From: Mucilaginibacter endophyticus
GTDB taxonomy: Bacteria; Bacteroidota; Bacteroidia; Sphingobacteriales; Sphingobacteriaceae
Assembly: GCF_003351025.1 (NCBI RefSeq)
Contig: NZ_QPCG01000002.1
Location: 124,001 to 188,000, forward strand
Length of the DNA stretch: 64,000 nucleotides
Direction: 5' to 3'
Part shown: piece after piece, positions 53,285 through 61,859 of the stretch
Layout of the letters: the number at the start of each line of letters is the position of its first letter
How positions within the stretch are numbered: the first letter of the stretch is position 1
Notes under the pieces: model-generated
Database searches by the model: none
The model's input: only the letters and a program-made list of their open reading frames with translations
What the model was told of the DNA's origin: nothing
Program-made: the position numbers and the translations under genes

Positions 53285-55750
53285 ATGAATTCATCTAACC
53301 GATTTAAATTGTTGATGCTACTGGCCGGTATCTGTATTACCGGCATAGCGCACGCGCAGGACAGAAAAGCTCCTGCTTATCCGCTTATCACGCATAATAC
53401 TTATTTCAGCATCTGGTCTAACACAGATAAGTTGAACTCCTCTACTACCACGCATTGGACAGGTGCCGAACAATCGCTGCTGGGACTCATCAATGTAGAT
53501 GGTAAGATTTACCGTTTTTTAGGAAAAGAGCAAACCAACTACAAAACCTTATTAAGCGCATCAGACGAGGCATCGTACAGTGTTAATTATACCGAAAACA
53601 AACCTTTGGGTGACTGGACATCCCTAAAGTACAGTACAGCAGGCTGGAAATCTGGTCCGGCCCCGATTGGTGATGACGAAAAAAATGTAAAAACGTTATG
53701 GAAATCGGACGACATCTGGGTAAGGCGTACGTTTAACTTAAGCGCTGTTGCAGACATTAACGAGCTTTTCCTGAAACTAAACCACGATGACAATGTGGAG
53801 GTGTTTCTTAATGGCAGCAAGGTTTATGAAAAAACCGGGTGGACAAGTAGTTTTCAATACTTCCCTATCAGCAAAAAGCTTTTAAAGGCAGGGGGCAACG
53901 TGATCGCTATTCATCTGGCCAACTCGGCTGGTGGTCGTTTTTTGGATTTCGGGCTGGTAGATAAATTGAAAAACAGCACCGGATCAATACTACTGGCCGA
54001 TCAAAAAAATGTTGATGTAAACGCCACACAGACTGTTTACAATTTTACTGCCGGTAAGATCGACCTGCAGCTAACTTTCACGTCACCATTGCTGCTGAAC
54101 GATATGAAACTGTTATCGCGCCCGGTATCGTACATTACTTATAAGGTGAATGCAAATGATGGTAAAAATCATGCGGTAAAAATTTTCCTGGGTGCGTCAT
54201 CAGATATAGCCGTTTATCAACCTACGCAGGTTGTTACCGCGCAAAAATATGGCACCGCAAAACTCTCCGTATTAAAAACCGGTACGGTTGAGCAACCAGT
54301 TTTGCAAAAAGGCGGCGATGATATGCGGATTGACTGGGGTTACTTTTACGTAGCTGCACCAAAAGCAACGGGAGCAGTTCAGTTTATTACAAAAGGTACT
54401 GAAGCAGCTAACGCATTTGCAAAGGGCACTATTTTGTCAACAGCACCCAAGGGGCGTTCACTTTCGTTAAATACAGTAGTTCCTTTCGGCAAGGTTGGTA
54501 AAACTGCTGTTGAGCGTTTTATTGAATTAGGTTACGACGAACGTTTTTCAGTGCAATATTTCAATACTGATCTGAGGCCCTGGTGGAATAACTCGGGTAA
54601 AGCTACCATAGAAGGCGAACTGACAGATGCCTTTAGCGAATATCAGTCTGTTATGAAAAAATGCGTAGCTTTTGATAAACAGGTTTATGCAGATGCTTTA
54701 CGTTCGGGCGGCAAAGAATATGCATATATATGCGTATTAGCCTATCGTCAAAGCATAGCAGCCCATGCGCTGGTTAAAAGTCCGGCGGGCGAAACTTTAT
54801 GGTTATCAAAAGAAAACAACAGCGGCGGCTTTATAAACACGGTTGATGTAACCTATCCCTCGGCACCGCTTTACTTGATCTACAACCCCGAACTGGTACA
54901 AGGTATGCTGAATGGTATTTTCCACTTTAGCGAAACCGGTAAATATCCGCATCCATGGGCCGCGCATGACCTGGGCACTTATCCAAAAGCTAACGGACAA
55001 ACCTACGGTGAGCCTATGCCAATTGAGGAATCGGGCAACGTGATTATACTTTGCGCCGCCATAGCTAAAGCCGATGGCAATGCCAATTATGCAAAAAAGC
55101 ACTGGAAAACTTTAACAACCTGGGTTGATTACCTGGCTAAGGAAGGATTAGATCCTAAAACGCAATTGTGCACAGATGACTTTGCCGGCCACCTGGCCCG
55201 CAATGCCAACTTATCGGTAAAAGCTATAGTAGCGATAGCTTGTTACGCTCAAATGGCTCAAACATTAGGCGAAGCTGAAACCGCCAAAAAGTATCGCACT
55301 ATAGCGGAAAGCATGGTGCCCGAGTGGATAAAGATGGCTGATGCCGGCGATCATTACGCGCTTACCTTTGATAGTAAAGATACCTGGAGCCAAAAGTATA
55401 ACCTGATTTGGGATAAGGTATTAGGTTTGCACCTGTTTCCGCAAAAGGTATATGATACCGAAACCCAATATTATCTTACCAAAGGCAATAAATTTGGTAT
55501 CCCGCTGGATAGCCGTAAAACATATACAAAAAACGACTGGATAACCTGGACTGCGACGTTTGCGCCTCAAAAAGATCAGTTTGAAACGCTTATACATCCA
55601 CTTTACGTTCATGCGCTGGAAACCCCGTCGCGCGTGCCGCTAAATGATTTTTACGATTCAAAAACCGGCATAAGGGAGAACTTTAAAGCACGGAGTGTGG
55701 TTGGTGGTTTTTATATGAAAATGCTGGCCGATAAATTAAAAGCAGAATAA
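53285..55750 (+). CDS. glutaminase A-like secreted enzyme (DUF4964/5127/4965/1793 family)
   Basis: 821-residue exported protein (signal peptide ending GIAHAQ). DUF4964 starts at KAPAYPLITHNTYFSIWS; an inserted jelly-roll, carbohydrate-binding-like segment (about 105-235, LGDWTSLKYSTAGWKSGPAPIG to VIAIHLANSAGGRFLDFG) follows, then DUF5127, then the six-hairpin DUF4965/DUF1793 region with SIAAHALVKSP, FISTVDVTYPSAP-like FINTVDVTYPSAPLYLIYNP and HPWAAHDLGTYPKANGQ. The family is named for Aspergillus glutaminase GtaA but is widespread in Bacteroidota glycan-degrading loci. Role in glutamine or glycan breakdown is unproven. Confidence 0.88.
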   Translation: MNSSNRFKLLMLLAGICITGIAHAQDRKAPAYPLITHNTYFSIWSNTDKLNSSTTTHWTGAEQSLLGLINVDGKIYRFLGKEQTNYKTLLSASDEASYSVNYTENKPLGDWTSLKYSTAGWKSGPAPIGDDEKNVKTLWKSDDIWVRRTFNLSAVADINELFLKLNHDDNVEVFLNGSKVYEKTGWTSSFQYFPISKKLLKAGGNVIAIHLANSAGGRFLDFGLVDKLKNSTGSILLADQKNVDVNATQTVYNFTAGKIDLQLTFTSPLLLNDMKLLSRPVSYITYKVNANDGKNHAVKIFLGASSDIAVYQPTQVVTAQKYGTAKLSVLKTGTVEQPVLQKGGDDMRIDWGYFYVAAPKATGAVQFITKGTEAANAFAKGTILSTAPKGRSLSLNTVVPFGKVGKTAVERFIELGYDERFSVQYFNTDLRPWWNNSGKATIEGELTDAFSEYQSVMKKCVAFDKQVYADALRSGGKEYAYICVLAYRQSIAAHALVKSPAGETLWLSKENNSGGFINTVDVTYPSAPLYLIYNPELVQGMLNGIFHFSETGKYPHPWAAHDLGTYPKANGQTYGEPMPIEESGNVIILCAAIAKADGNANYAKKHWKTLTTWVDYLAKEGLDPKTQLCTDDFAGHLARNANLSVKAIVAIACYAQMAQTLGEAETAKKYRTIAESMVPEWIKMADAGDHYALTFDSKDTWSQKYNLIWDKVLGLHLFPQKVYDTETQYYLTKGNKFGIPLDSRKTYTKNDWITWTATFAPQKDQFETLIHPLYVHALETPSRVPLNDFYDSKTGIRENFKARSVVGGFYMKMLADKLKAE

Positions 55751-55836
55751 TTTACTTCATGCATTTATATGCGCCCTGTCCGTTGTCTTAATACGGGCAG
55801 GATTTGTTTTAACCTTATTCAATTAAAAGAAACCTG

Positions 55837-56040
55837 TTATCTAACCGCATTACTCAAGCGCCATTGTTTACGCGAATAGGTGAGTTCTTTCTTTATATCG
55901 CATATCCCTGCGATTGCCTTAAGATAGCTGTTGTATTTCTGGTTCTCAATATCGGCAATATCCTGCCGTTCTGATTGCCTGTAAACAGGAAACGCCTCAA
56001 ATCCTATAATTTGAGGCGTTTTGAAATAACTTTGTTCGTT
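55837..56040 (-). pseudogene. decayed tyrosine-recombinase (integrase) fragment beside tRNA-Ser
   Basis: On the minus strand an open stretch from about 56040 to the stop at 55837-55839, without a start codon, reads AFPVY, then NQKYNSYLKAIAGICDIKKELTY. This resembles the part of Bacteroidota tyrosine integrases just before the Arg box (FPVYSNQK-type, LK-IA-ICGI-K-LT). In another frame the following bases read FA, stop, TMALE, reminiscent of the next motif TFATTMALENGV. The fragment has an insertion, frameshift and stops, so it is dead. It begins six bases 3' of tRNA-Ser, the usual place for an integrase at an attachment site. Confidence 0.5.
55991..56020 (-). terminator. hairpin downstream of tRNA-Ser
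   Basis: AACGCCTCAAAT (55991-56002) pairs with its complement at 56009-56020 around a 6-base loop. It lies about 25 bp after the tRNA 3' end and may terminate it, although only GTTTCC follows on the minus strand. It overlaps the integrase remnant. Confidence 0.55.
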
Positions 56041-56045
56041 TTAAG

Positions 56046-56132
56046 CGGAGAGTTAGGGATTCGAACCCCAGGAACCTTTCACAGTTCAACAGTTTTCAAG
56101 ACTGCCGCAATCGACCACTCTGCCAACTCTCC
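56046..56132 (-). tRNA. tRNA-Ser (anticodon TGA)
   Basis: 87-nt tRNA with acceptor stem GGAGAGT/ACTCTCC, D-arm containing GGCAGAGTGGTCGA, anticodon stem GCAGT/ACTGT around loop CTTGAAA (anticodon TGA, reads UCA), a long variable arm and T-loop GTTCGAATC. The long variable arm is the mark of class II serine tRNAs. The 3' CCA is not encoded. It has a textbook promoter directly in front. Confidence 0.95.
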
Positions 56133-56137
56133 GGCGA

Positions 56138-56168
56138 CAAAAGTACAAATCTGAACCGAATTGCCAAA
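56138..56168 (-). promoter_or_regulatory. promoter of tRNA-Ser
   Basis: Minus-strand -33 TTTG (56165-56168), a 19-bp spacer and the -7 box TACTTTTG (56138-56145), five bases before the tRNA. This is the full Bacteroidota consensus and a useful contrast with the five operator promoters, which lack the -33 part. Confidence 0.8.
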
Positions 56169-56306
56169 TCCGAAAAGGTACTTTAAGCCCAAGTTAAGCC
56201 AATGTTACAACACACAGTCTGTTTATCAGATTATTAGAATTTAATTTTTTTTACAAAAAATCATTTTCGCTGCGAAAAACAGCTAAAAACAGCCCGTTTT
56301 TTATCA

Positions 56307-56642
56307 TTAGCAATTCTGCAGATCGGGTTCAAACGTTCGCATGCTATCAAATAGCATGGCAAAACCTTCGGCCATTTGCTGAAATAATTGCTCATCGAGA
56401 CTGTATCTAAGCGAGCTACGTAAACCGTAGGCTTTTATGATCCCCAGCCGTCTTAATTCGGATAGGTGCTTGGTTATCGTTTCGTGGTTAAAAGGAATAC
56501 TGTATAAGCTTTCTTTGCCTACAGAATTGCCATTAGTCATAATAATACGCACAATGGCAATTCTCACAGGCAAAGCAAGAGCTTTAGCAAAATTAGCCAG
56601 TTCATTGTCGGTAGTTGAAAATTTCAGATCGAAATAAGGCAT
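56307..56642 (-). CDS. ArsR-like winged-helix regulator
   Basis: 111-residue winged-helix protein. LANFAKALALPVRIAIVRIIM is the ArsR-type first helix pair, HETITKHLSELRRLGIIKAYG the recognition helix and wing, SSLRYSLD the wing end. No metal-binding CxC pair is seen. Its sequence matches the N-terminal domain of the regulator at 63395 (ELAxFAxxLALPVR, ITKHLSELRRLG versus ILKHITELKTLG), so both belong to one Bacteroidota subgroup. It is a single gene on the minus strand; target unknown. Confidence 0.83.
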   Translation of the reverse strand: MPYFDLKFSTTDNELANFAKALALPVRIAIVRIIMTNGNSVGKESLYSIPFNHETITKHLSELRRLGIIKAYGLRSSLRYSLDEQLFQQMAEGFAMLFDSMRTFEPDLQNC

Positions 56643-56758
56643 AACTTATCCATACGTTTTTAATTGCATTATGCAGTGTGTTAGCCGCACCGAATGCAGA
56701 TAATAAATAATTAAGGAAACATTGTAACAGGTATCAGCAGGAGAGGAAACCTAATAAA

Positions 56759-57154
56759 TCAAATTTTCCAGGTATGGATAATAGAAAGGATATTGGCTGT
56801 ATAAAAGATTTTATGAGCCCGGAACCTGTTCGGATCGTCAATTTTTGTCAGGCACCTGAACGGACATAATTCACAAACGCGTATTAGCTTGAATTGGTTA
56901 CTTAAAGCGACTAAGTTTTTACCAAAGATGACACGCGGGCGTGATAGAAACAGAACAGGGATCGATTTACCGTTAGTTGCGCTTGAAATAATAGGGGTAT
57001 TTTGCTTTATCTGATTGCCGGCAGTAAAGTGTTGCCCGGTTTTAGTATGACCGGCAACTTTAGGGCAACGTGTAACATATAAGCACGAAAAAAAGAAGTA
57101 TCCTATTGCTATAAATAAACACAGTATTCTTTTTCCTAATGATATTGACCTCAT
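56759..57154 (-). CDS. small hypothetical protein with N-terminal membrane segment
   Basis: 131 residues from ATG 57152-57154 (MRSISLGKRILCLFIAIGYFFF). I recognise no family. Residues about 8-24 are a hydrophobic, signal- or anchor-like segment; the rest is basic and contains four cysteines. A -7 box TATTTTTG lies at 57175-57182 on the minus strand, 20 bp before the ATG, which is the main support. Amino-acid usage is unusual for a conserved protein, so it may be a chance frame. Confidence 0.35.
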   Translation of the reverse strand: MRSISLGKRILCLFIAIGYFFFSCLYVTRCPKVAGHTKTGQHFTAGNQIKQNTPIISSATNGKSIPVLFLSRPRVIFGKNLVALSNQFKLIRVCELCPFRCLTKIDDPNRFRAHKIFYTANILSIIHTWKI

Positions 57155-57286
57155 GAACCGGCTTTTCAAATATCAAAAATAGGATTGCAATGTTATGGAT
57201 GTGTTCCTTAATGATTAAAATAACGTTAACTGATTCGGGGTTTAATTCGTAACTTGTATAAAGATTATGAACCGGGTCTTTGATTG

Positions 57287-58480
57287 ATGACCAGATGCGT
57301 TAAAATATTATTCATGTGTTTGTTGCTTTTGAATACAGTTAGTCTGCACGCGCAAAGCAACAGAAGGATTTGTTTTGCCTTTTATGGCGGCACTTTTAAT
57401 GCCGAAGTTGATACACAGACTGTGGCTGCTACCGGCTCCATGTTGTCAGAACAGAATATAAAGGGCTTTTACGATGCCGTTGATGCCCGTAAGTACCACC
57501 CATTACTCATGGCGCTGCAAAGTTACAAGGAGGAGCATCAACTCAACGACTGGCTTTATTACCAACTTGTGCGTAAAACTGCACAGCAGATATTCCCCAA
57601 AGAAAAAAACTACAACAACTATACCTTATATAAATGGTTCCTGATGGTTAAATCTGGTTATGATGCGCGATTGGCGGTGGCTGGCAAAAAGATCATTTTT
57701 TACGTTTACAACAATGAGGATATATCTGATATACCTTCATATACAGTTAATAATAAAAAGTACATGTGCCTTAATATTCATGACTATCCGGGTACCGATC
57801 TTACAAGACAGGCTGCTACTCCCGTTGAAATCGATGTTCCCGGGGCTATAAATCCGTTTTCATACAAGGTTACACGGATGCCTGATTTTACACCGGCAGA
57901 TTACATCGAAAAAAATCTGCAGTTTACTTATCAGCATAAGGCATACTACTTTAAAATTAAGCTCAACCCGCTGGTTGACTCTATTTTCAGGAATTACCCT
58001 GTTGTTGATTTTGAATCCTATTTCAATATTCCTTTAAGTAAAGAAACCTATGGCTCGCTGATCCCCTTACTTAGACAAAATGTGAGCCGGATGGATATAA
58101 AAAAAGGGGTTGACTACCTGATGCGTTTTACACGCTATGCTTTTTTGTATGAAAACGATGAACTGAACTTCGGCCGGGAAAAACGGTTAAGTCCCGAAGA
58201 AACACTGTTTGCCCAATATAGTGATTGCGATGATCGGGCGGGCTTATTCTTTTATTTGGTGAAAGAAATATACAATTTGCCTATGATAGCGGTTTTATAC
58301 CCAACTCACATCACTATGGCAGTTCAGTTTGATAAACCGGTAGGGAAGCCCTTACTTTATAAAGGAAAAGCATACTCATTTTGCGAGCCTACGCCACAAT
58401 TACATGATCTCAAGATAGGGCAGGTATCAGCATCTTTAAAGCAGGTGCCTTATAAAATTGTATACGAATATAACCCATAA
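57287..58480 (+). CDS. exported transglutaminase-like protein of unknown function
   Basis: 397 residues from ATG 57287 (MTRCVKILFMCLLLLNTVSLHAQ, a signal peptide). The C-terminal third contains ETLFAQYSDCDDRAGLFFYLVKEIYNLP, matching the catalytic-cysteine region of transglutaminase-like/papain-fold proteins, and YPTHITMAVQF supplies the likely catalytic His; the third residue is probably Asp/Glu in the following strand. The N-terminal 250 residues look like a conserved Bacteroidota domain (RICFAFYGGTFNAEVD) without a known role. It is convergent with the ArsR gene at 58495. It could be a peptidase or peptidoglycan-linked enzyme. Confidence 0.75.
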   Translation: MTRCVKILFMCLLLLNTVSLHAQSNRRICFAFYGGTFNAEVDTQTVAATGSMLSEQNIKGFYDAVDARKYHPLLMALQSYKEEHQLNDWLYYQLVRKTAQQIFPKEKNYNNYTLYKWFLMVKSGYDARLAVAGKKIIFYVYNNEDISDIPSYTVNNKKYMCLNIHDYPGTDLTRQAATPVEIDVPGAINPFSYKVTRMPDFTPADYIEKNLQFTYQHKAYYFKIKLNPLVDSIFRNYPVVDFESYFNIPLSKETYGSLIPLLRQNVSRMDIKKGVDYLMRFTRYAFLYENDELNFGREKRLSPEETLFAQYSDCDDRAGLFFYLVKEIYNLPMIAVLYPTHITMAVQFDKPVGKPLLYKGKAYSFCEPTPQLHDLKIGQVSASLKQVPYKIVYEYNP

Positions 58481-58494
58481 GAACTGGAGGTAGC

Positions 58495-58827
58495 CTATCC
58501 AACCTTTTGTTCCGCGTTATTAATGGCGCTTAACATATTTTCAAATTGGGCAGTATAACGGTTCCAGGTTGGCCAGTTAACATCGTACAATGATTTCTTA
58601 CCGTCAATGGCAACAGTGATCAACCGCGCATCCATTAATTCCTTTAAGTGGTGAGATACAGTAGGTTGTGCCAATGGAAGTATCTCAACTATTTCGCCGC
58701 AGGTAAAATGCTTATTTTGTGCTAAAATACGCATGATAGCAATCCTTGCAGGGTGTGATAGTGCCTTCGCTACCATTGATATATCCTGATCTGTTGCTGC
58801 AAACTCAGCCTTTTTATGATTAGCCAT
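58495..58827 (-). CDS. ArsR family transcriptional regulator
   Basis: 110-residue ArsR/SmtB protein from ATG 58825-58827 (MANHKKAEFAATDQDISMVAKALSHPARIAIMRIL). The recognition region is CGEIVEILPLAQPTVSHHLKELMDARLI with the wing VAIDGKKSLYDV. The upstream in-frame residues precede the -7 box and are excluded. It has no obvious metal site. It is divergent from the TonB receptor at 59028, separated by 200 bp that hold both promoters, so it may control itself and the receptor. Confidence 0.9.
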   Translation of the reverse strand: MANHKKAEFAATDQDISMVAKALSHPARIAIMRILAQNKHFTCGEIVEILPLAQPTVSHHLKELMDARLITVAIDGKKSLYDVNWPTWNRYTAQFENMLSAINNAEQKVG

Positions 58828-58843
58828 GTTTAAATGTGAGTTA

Positions 58844-58863
58844 CAAATATATAACCCATATTT
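58844..58863 (-). promoter_or_regulatory. promoter and possible autoregulatory site of the ArsR gene
   Basis: The minus-strand -7 box TATATTTG (58844-58851) overlaps an inverted repeat AAATAT (58845-58850) / ATATTT (58858-58863). It lies 17 bp before the ATG. A dimeric winged-helix repressor could block the promoter here. Confidence 0.45.
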
Positions 58864-58992
58864 AAAAATGAATAATGGAACCTGTAGCACTTCATTTAAT
58901 CTTCATGATATTGGATAAAATCGATCTTCTTAAATTTAATTTAATATTCAAGATATTCGATTTGATAATTTTGAGTTAACATGAATTTAATT

Positions 58993-59017
58993 TAACGGGG
59001 ATACTTTTGACCCGTTA
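58993..59017 (+). promoter_or_regulatory. TonB receptor promoter: -7 box centred in an inverted repeat
   Basis: TAACGGG (58993-58999) and CCCGTTA (59011-59017) flank an 11-bp spacer with the -7 box TACTTTTG (59002-59009) in its centre. A second -7-like TAATTTTG is at 58966-58973. The symmetry about the box suggests repression by a dimeric regulator or a start-site hairpin. Confidence 0.5.
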
Positions 59018-59027
59018 TTAAAAATTT

Positions 59028-61814
59028 ATGAAGTCAAAATCTTTACTCCTGCTAATCTTATCCGTATTTTTCTTTACACTGAAAGTATCTGCGCAAGGTA
59101 ATGGCAAGATCATTGGCAAGATCATCGATCAAAAAACCAGTGAAACGCTTATTGGTGCTACTGTGGGTATTGATGGCACAACTAAAGGCGCCGCTGCCAA
59201 CGTAGATGGCCGTTACGTGCTTACCGATGTAAAGCCGGGTAAATACACCTTAGTTATTAAATATATAGGCTATCAAACTAAATCAATTTCGGATGTTGAG
59301 GTTAAAGCCGGCCAGGTTACTACGCTTGACATAGCGATGGCTTCAGGAGCGACAACAGCACTTAAGGAAGTTGTGGTTAAATCAACTTACCGTCAGGCTT
59401 CAGTTGCTTCATTATATGCCACTCAAAAAAATAGCGCTTCTATTTCTGACGGTATCTCTTCAGAGCTTATTCGCCGCGCGCCCGACCGCAATACCAGCGA
59501 CGTGTTAAAAAGGGTAAGCGGTACTACTATCCAGGATAATAAATTTGTAATTGTAAGGGGCTTGAGCGACAGGTATAACAGTGCGTCGCTTGATGGAGCT
59601 CCGCTACCAAGTACCGAGCCTAACCGTAAGGCATTTTCATTTGATATTGTTCCGTCAAACCTTGTCGAAAATATTGTGATCAGCAAAACCGCAACTCCTG
59701 ATCTTCAGGGCGATTTTGCGGGTGGCAGCGTTCAAATCCAAACCAAAGATATACCTGATCAAAACTTTGTAAGTCTCAATGTTGGCGTAGGTTATAACTC
59801 TCAAAGTACCTTTAAAGATTTCAAGAACGGATACCGTAATGCCAGCGATTACTTTGGTTTTGATAACGGTACACGCAAACTGGTTAGCAATTTCCCTACA
59901 ACAAACCAGATCGTTAATCGCCAGCTTAGCCAAACCCAAACTATCCAATCAATCAACAGTCTTAATAACGATTTCAGCATTTACAGAAGTAACGCCTTGC
60001 CTACACAAAACTATCAGTTAACAGTAGGTAATGTGCAGGAACTTGGGGCTAACAAAAATAGGCTTGGTACAACAGTTTCGTTAACTTACCGTAACTCACA
60101 AACTACAGTTCCTGATTTGATACAGCAGTTTGATAACTATGATTATCACAGCGCCCAATACAAATTTTCAACTAATATAGGTGCGTTGGCCAACTTCGCT
60201 TACAGCTTTGGTAAAAACAAAATCACGTTTAAAAACCTGTACAACCGTACGTTTGATGATCAGTTCACCTACCGCACAGGCTCAAACACCAGCGATGGCA
60301 GCTATGACTCCCGTTTTTACGCTAACGATTTGTTAGAAAAATCATTACTAAAAAGTACACTTGAGGGCGAACATGGCTTAGGTGCTAAAAACTCAAAAAT
60401 TAAATGGAACCTGGGCTTTAGCAATATCATCAACGATCAGCCGGATCAACGCAAAACCAACTATAGGCAAGGTGCTGCCGGCGAACCGTTTTACGCGCAG
60501 GTTACTGGTTTAGCTAAACAAAATGCCCGTGTATTTTCTCATCTGAACGAAAATATTTATTCTGGGAAGGTAGATTATTCTGTTCCTGTTGATCTGTTTA
60601 AGCAAAGCACATTGAAGCTGGGAGTTTACTCGCAATACCGCAAACGCGATTTTAACGCGCGTTTCCTTGGCCTGGTTATCAATACAAGTAATACTCAATA
60701 CGATATTAACACTATCCTTCAGCGGCCAATTCAAACCATATTTGGCCCTAACCTGATCAATAACGGTTTGTACTCGCTTGATGAAATTTCAAACCCTACC
60801 GACAGGTACGATGCCAACAGCTGGACTAATGCAGGTTACGCCATGCTCGACAGCAAGTTCAGCGAGAAGATACGTGTAGTTTATGGCTTAAGGGTAGAAA
60901 AGTTTGACCTTAAACTGCATACCGAAGAAACGGATATGCAGCAGCCGCGTGCACAATTAAATAACACCGATTTCCTTCCTTCTGTAAACTTTACATATGC
61001 TTTAACACAGAGGGCTAATTTCAGGGCATCATACTATCGTACACTTGCAAGGCCAGAATTTAGAGAGTTAGCGCCATTTGCATTTTACGATTACGAATTG
61101 CTGGCCACTTTGCAAGGGGAGCCAAACCTGAAACGTACATTGATTGATAATGCCGATTTAAGATATGAGTTTTATCCTGCGGCCGGTCAGATCTTTTCGG
61201 TATCTGTTTTCTACAAAAAATTCCAGAATGCTATTGAGCCTAAAATAGAAGACTCTAACTCGTCAACCACAATCAGCTATTTTAACTCAAAATCGGCTTA
61301 CGTATATGGTTTTGAATTAGAGGCGCGTAAAACACTTGATTTCATTAACGGTGGCAACTTCTTTAAAAACACAACAGCTTACGCCAACTTCTCGCTTAAC
61401 CGCTCAAAGGTAACTAACCCCAATGATGGTATCGTACGTCTGGAAAAAAGCCGTCCGCTGGTAGGGCAGTCGCCTTATGTTATCAACGCGGGCTTACAGC
61501 ACAACGAGCTTGATAATAAGTTATCTATCAATGTACTGTATAACAGGTTGGGCAAACGCATTTTTTACGCCGGTGGCGAAAGGTTTTCAAGCGTTTACGA
61601 ACAACCACGTAATGTGCTTGATTTCCAGATCGGTTACAAAGTACTGAAAAGCAAAGGCGAAGTTAAATTCAGTGCAAGTGATGTACTGAATCAGAAATAC
61701 AATTTCATATACGAGCTTGATGGTAAGCCATACATTCCATCCGGAACAGGCTATACCTTCAAAAGCTACTTGCCAGGCGCAAACTATGCTCTGTCATTTA
61801 ACTACACATTTTAA
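59028..61814 (+). CDS. TonB-dependent receptor with carboxypeptidase-regulatory-like domain
   Basis: 928-residue outer-membrane transporter. A signal peptide (ending KVSAQG) is followed by a CarboxypepD_reg-like domain (about 26-110, GKIIGKIIDQKTSETLIGATVGI), a plug domain (SELIRRAPDRNTSDVLKRVSG, VRGLSDRYNSASLDGAPLPS) and a beta barrel ending in ALSFNYTF with terminal Phe. It resembles SusC-like receptors but lacks an adjacent SusD, and pairs instead with a lipoprotein 45 bp downstream. It imports an unknown ligand using TonB energy. Its promoter sits in an inverted repeat next to a divergent ArsR gene. Confidence 0.92.
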   Translation: MKSKSLLLLILSVFFFTLKVSAQGNGKIIGKIIDQKTSETLIGATVGIDGTTKGAAANVDGRYVLTDVKPGKYTLVIKYIGYQTKSISDVEVKAGQVTTLDIAMASGATTALKEVVVKSTYRQASVASLYATQKNSASISDGISSELIRRAPDRNTSDVLKRVSGTTIQDNKFVIVRGLSDRYNSASLDGAPLPSTEPNRKAFSFDIVPSNLVENIVISKTATPDLQGDFAGGSVQIQTKDIPDQNFVSLNVGVGYNSQSTFKDFKNGYRNASDYFGFDNGTRKLVSNFPTTNQIVNRQLSQTQTIQSINSLNNDFSIYRSNALPTQNYQLTVGNVQELGANKNRLGTTVSLTYRNSQTTVPDLIQQFDNYDYHSAQYKFSTNIGALANFAYSFGKNKITFKNLYNRTFDDQFTYRTGSNTSDGSYDSRFYANDLLEKSLLKSTLEGEHGLGAKNSKIKWNLGFSNIINDQPDQRKTNYRQGAAGEPFYAQVTGLAKQNARVFSHLNENIYSGKVDYSVPVDLFKQSTLKLGVYSQYRKRDFNARFLGLVINTSNTQYDINTILQRPIQTIFGPNLINNGLYSLDEISNPTDRYDANSWTNAGYAMLDSKFSEKIRVVYGLRVEKFDLKLHTEETDMQQPRAQLNNTDFLPSVNFTYALTQRANFRASYYRTLARPEFRELAPFAFYDYELLATLQGEPNLKRTLIDNADLRYEFYPAAGQIFSVSVFYKKFQNAIEPKIEDSNSSTTISYFNSKSAYVYGFELEARKTLDFINGGNFFKNTTAYANFSLNRSKVTNPNDGIVRLEKSRPLVGQSPYVINAGLQHNELDNKLSINVLYNRLGKRIFYAGGERFSSVYEQPRNVLDFQIGYKVLKSKGEVKFSASDVLNQKYNFIYELDGKPYIPSGTGYTFKSYLPGANYALSFNYTF

Positions 61815-61859
61815 GAAAAGAACATAAAAAAAACAACTGATTCCAAAAAAGCAAAAATT

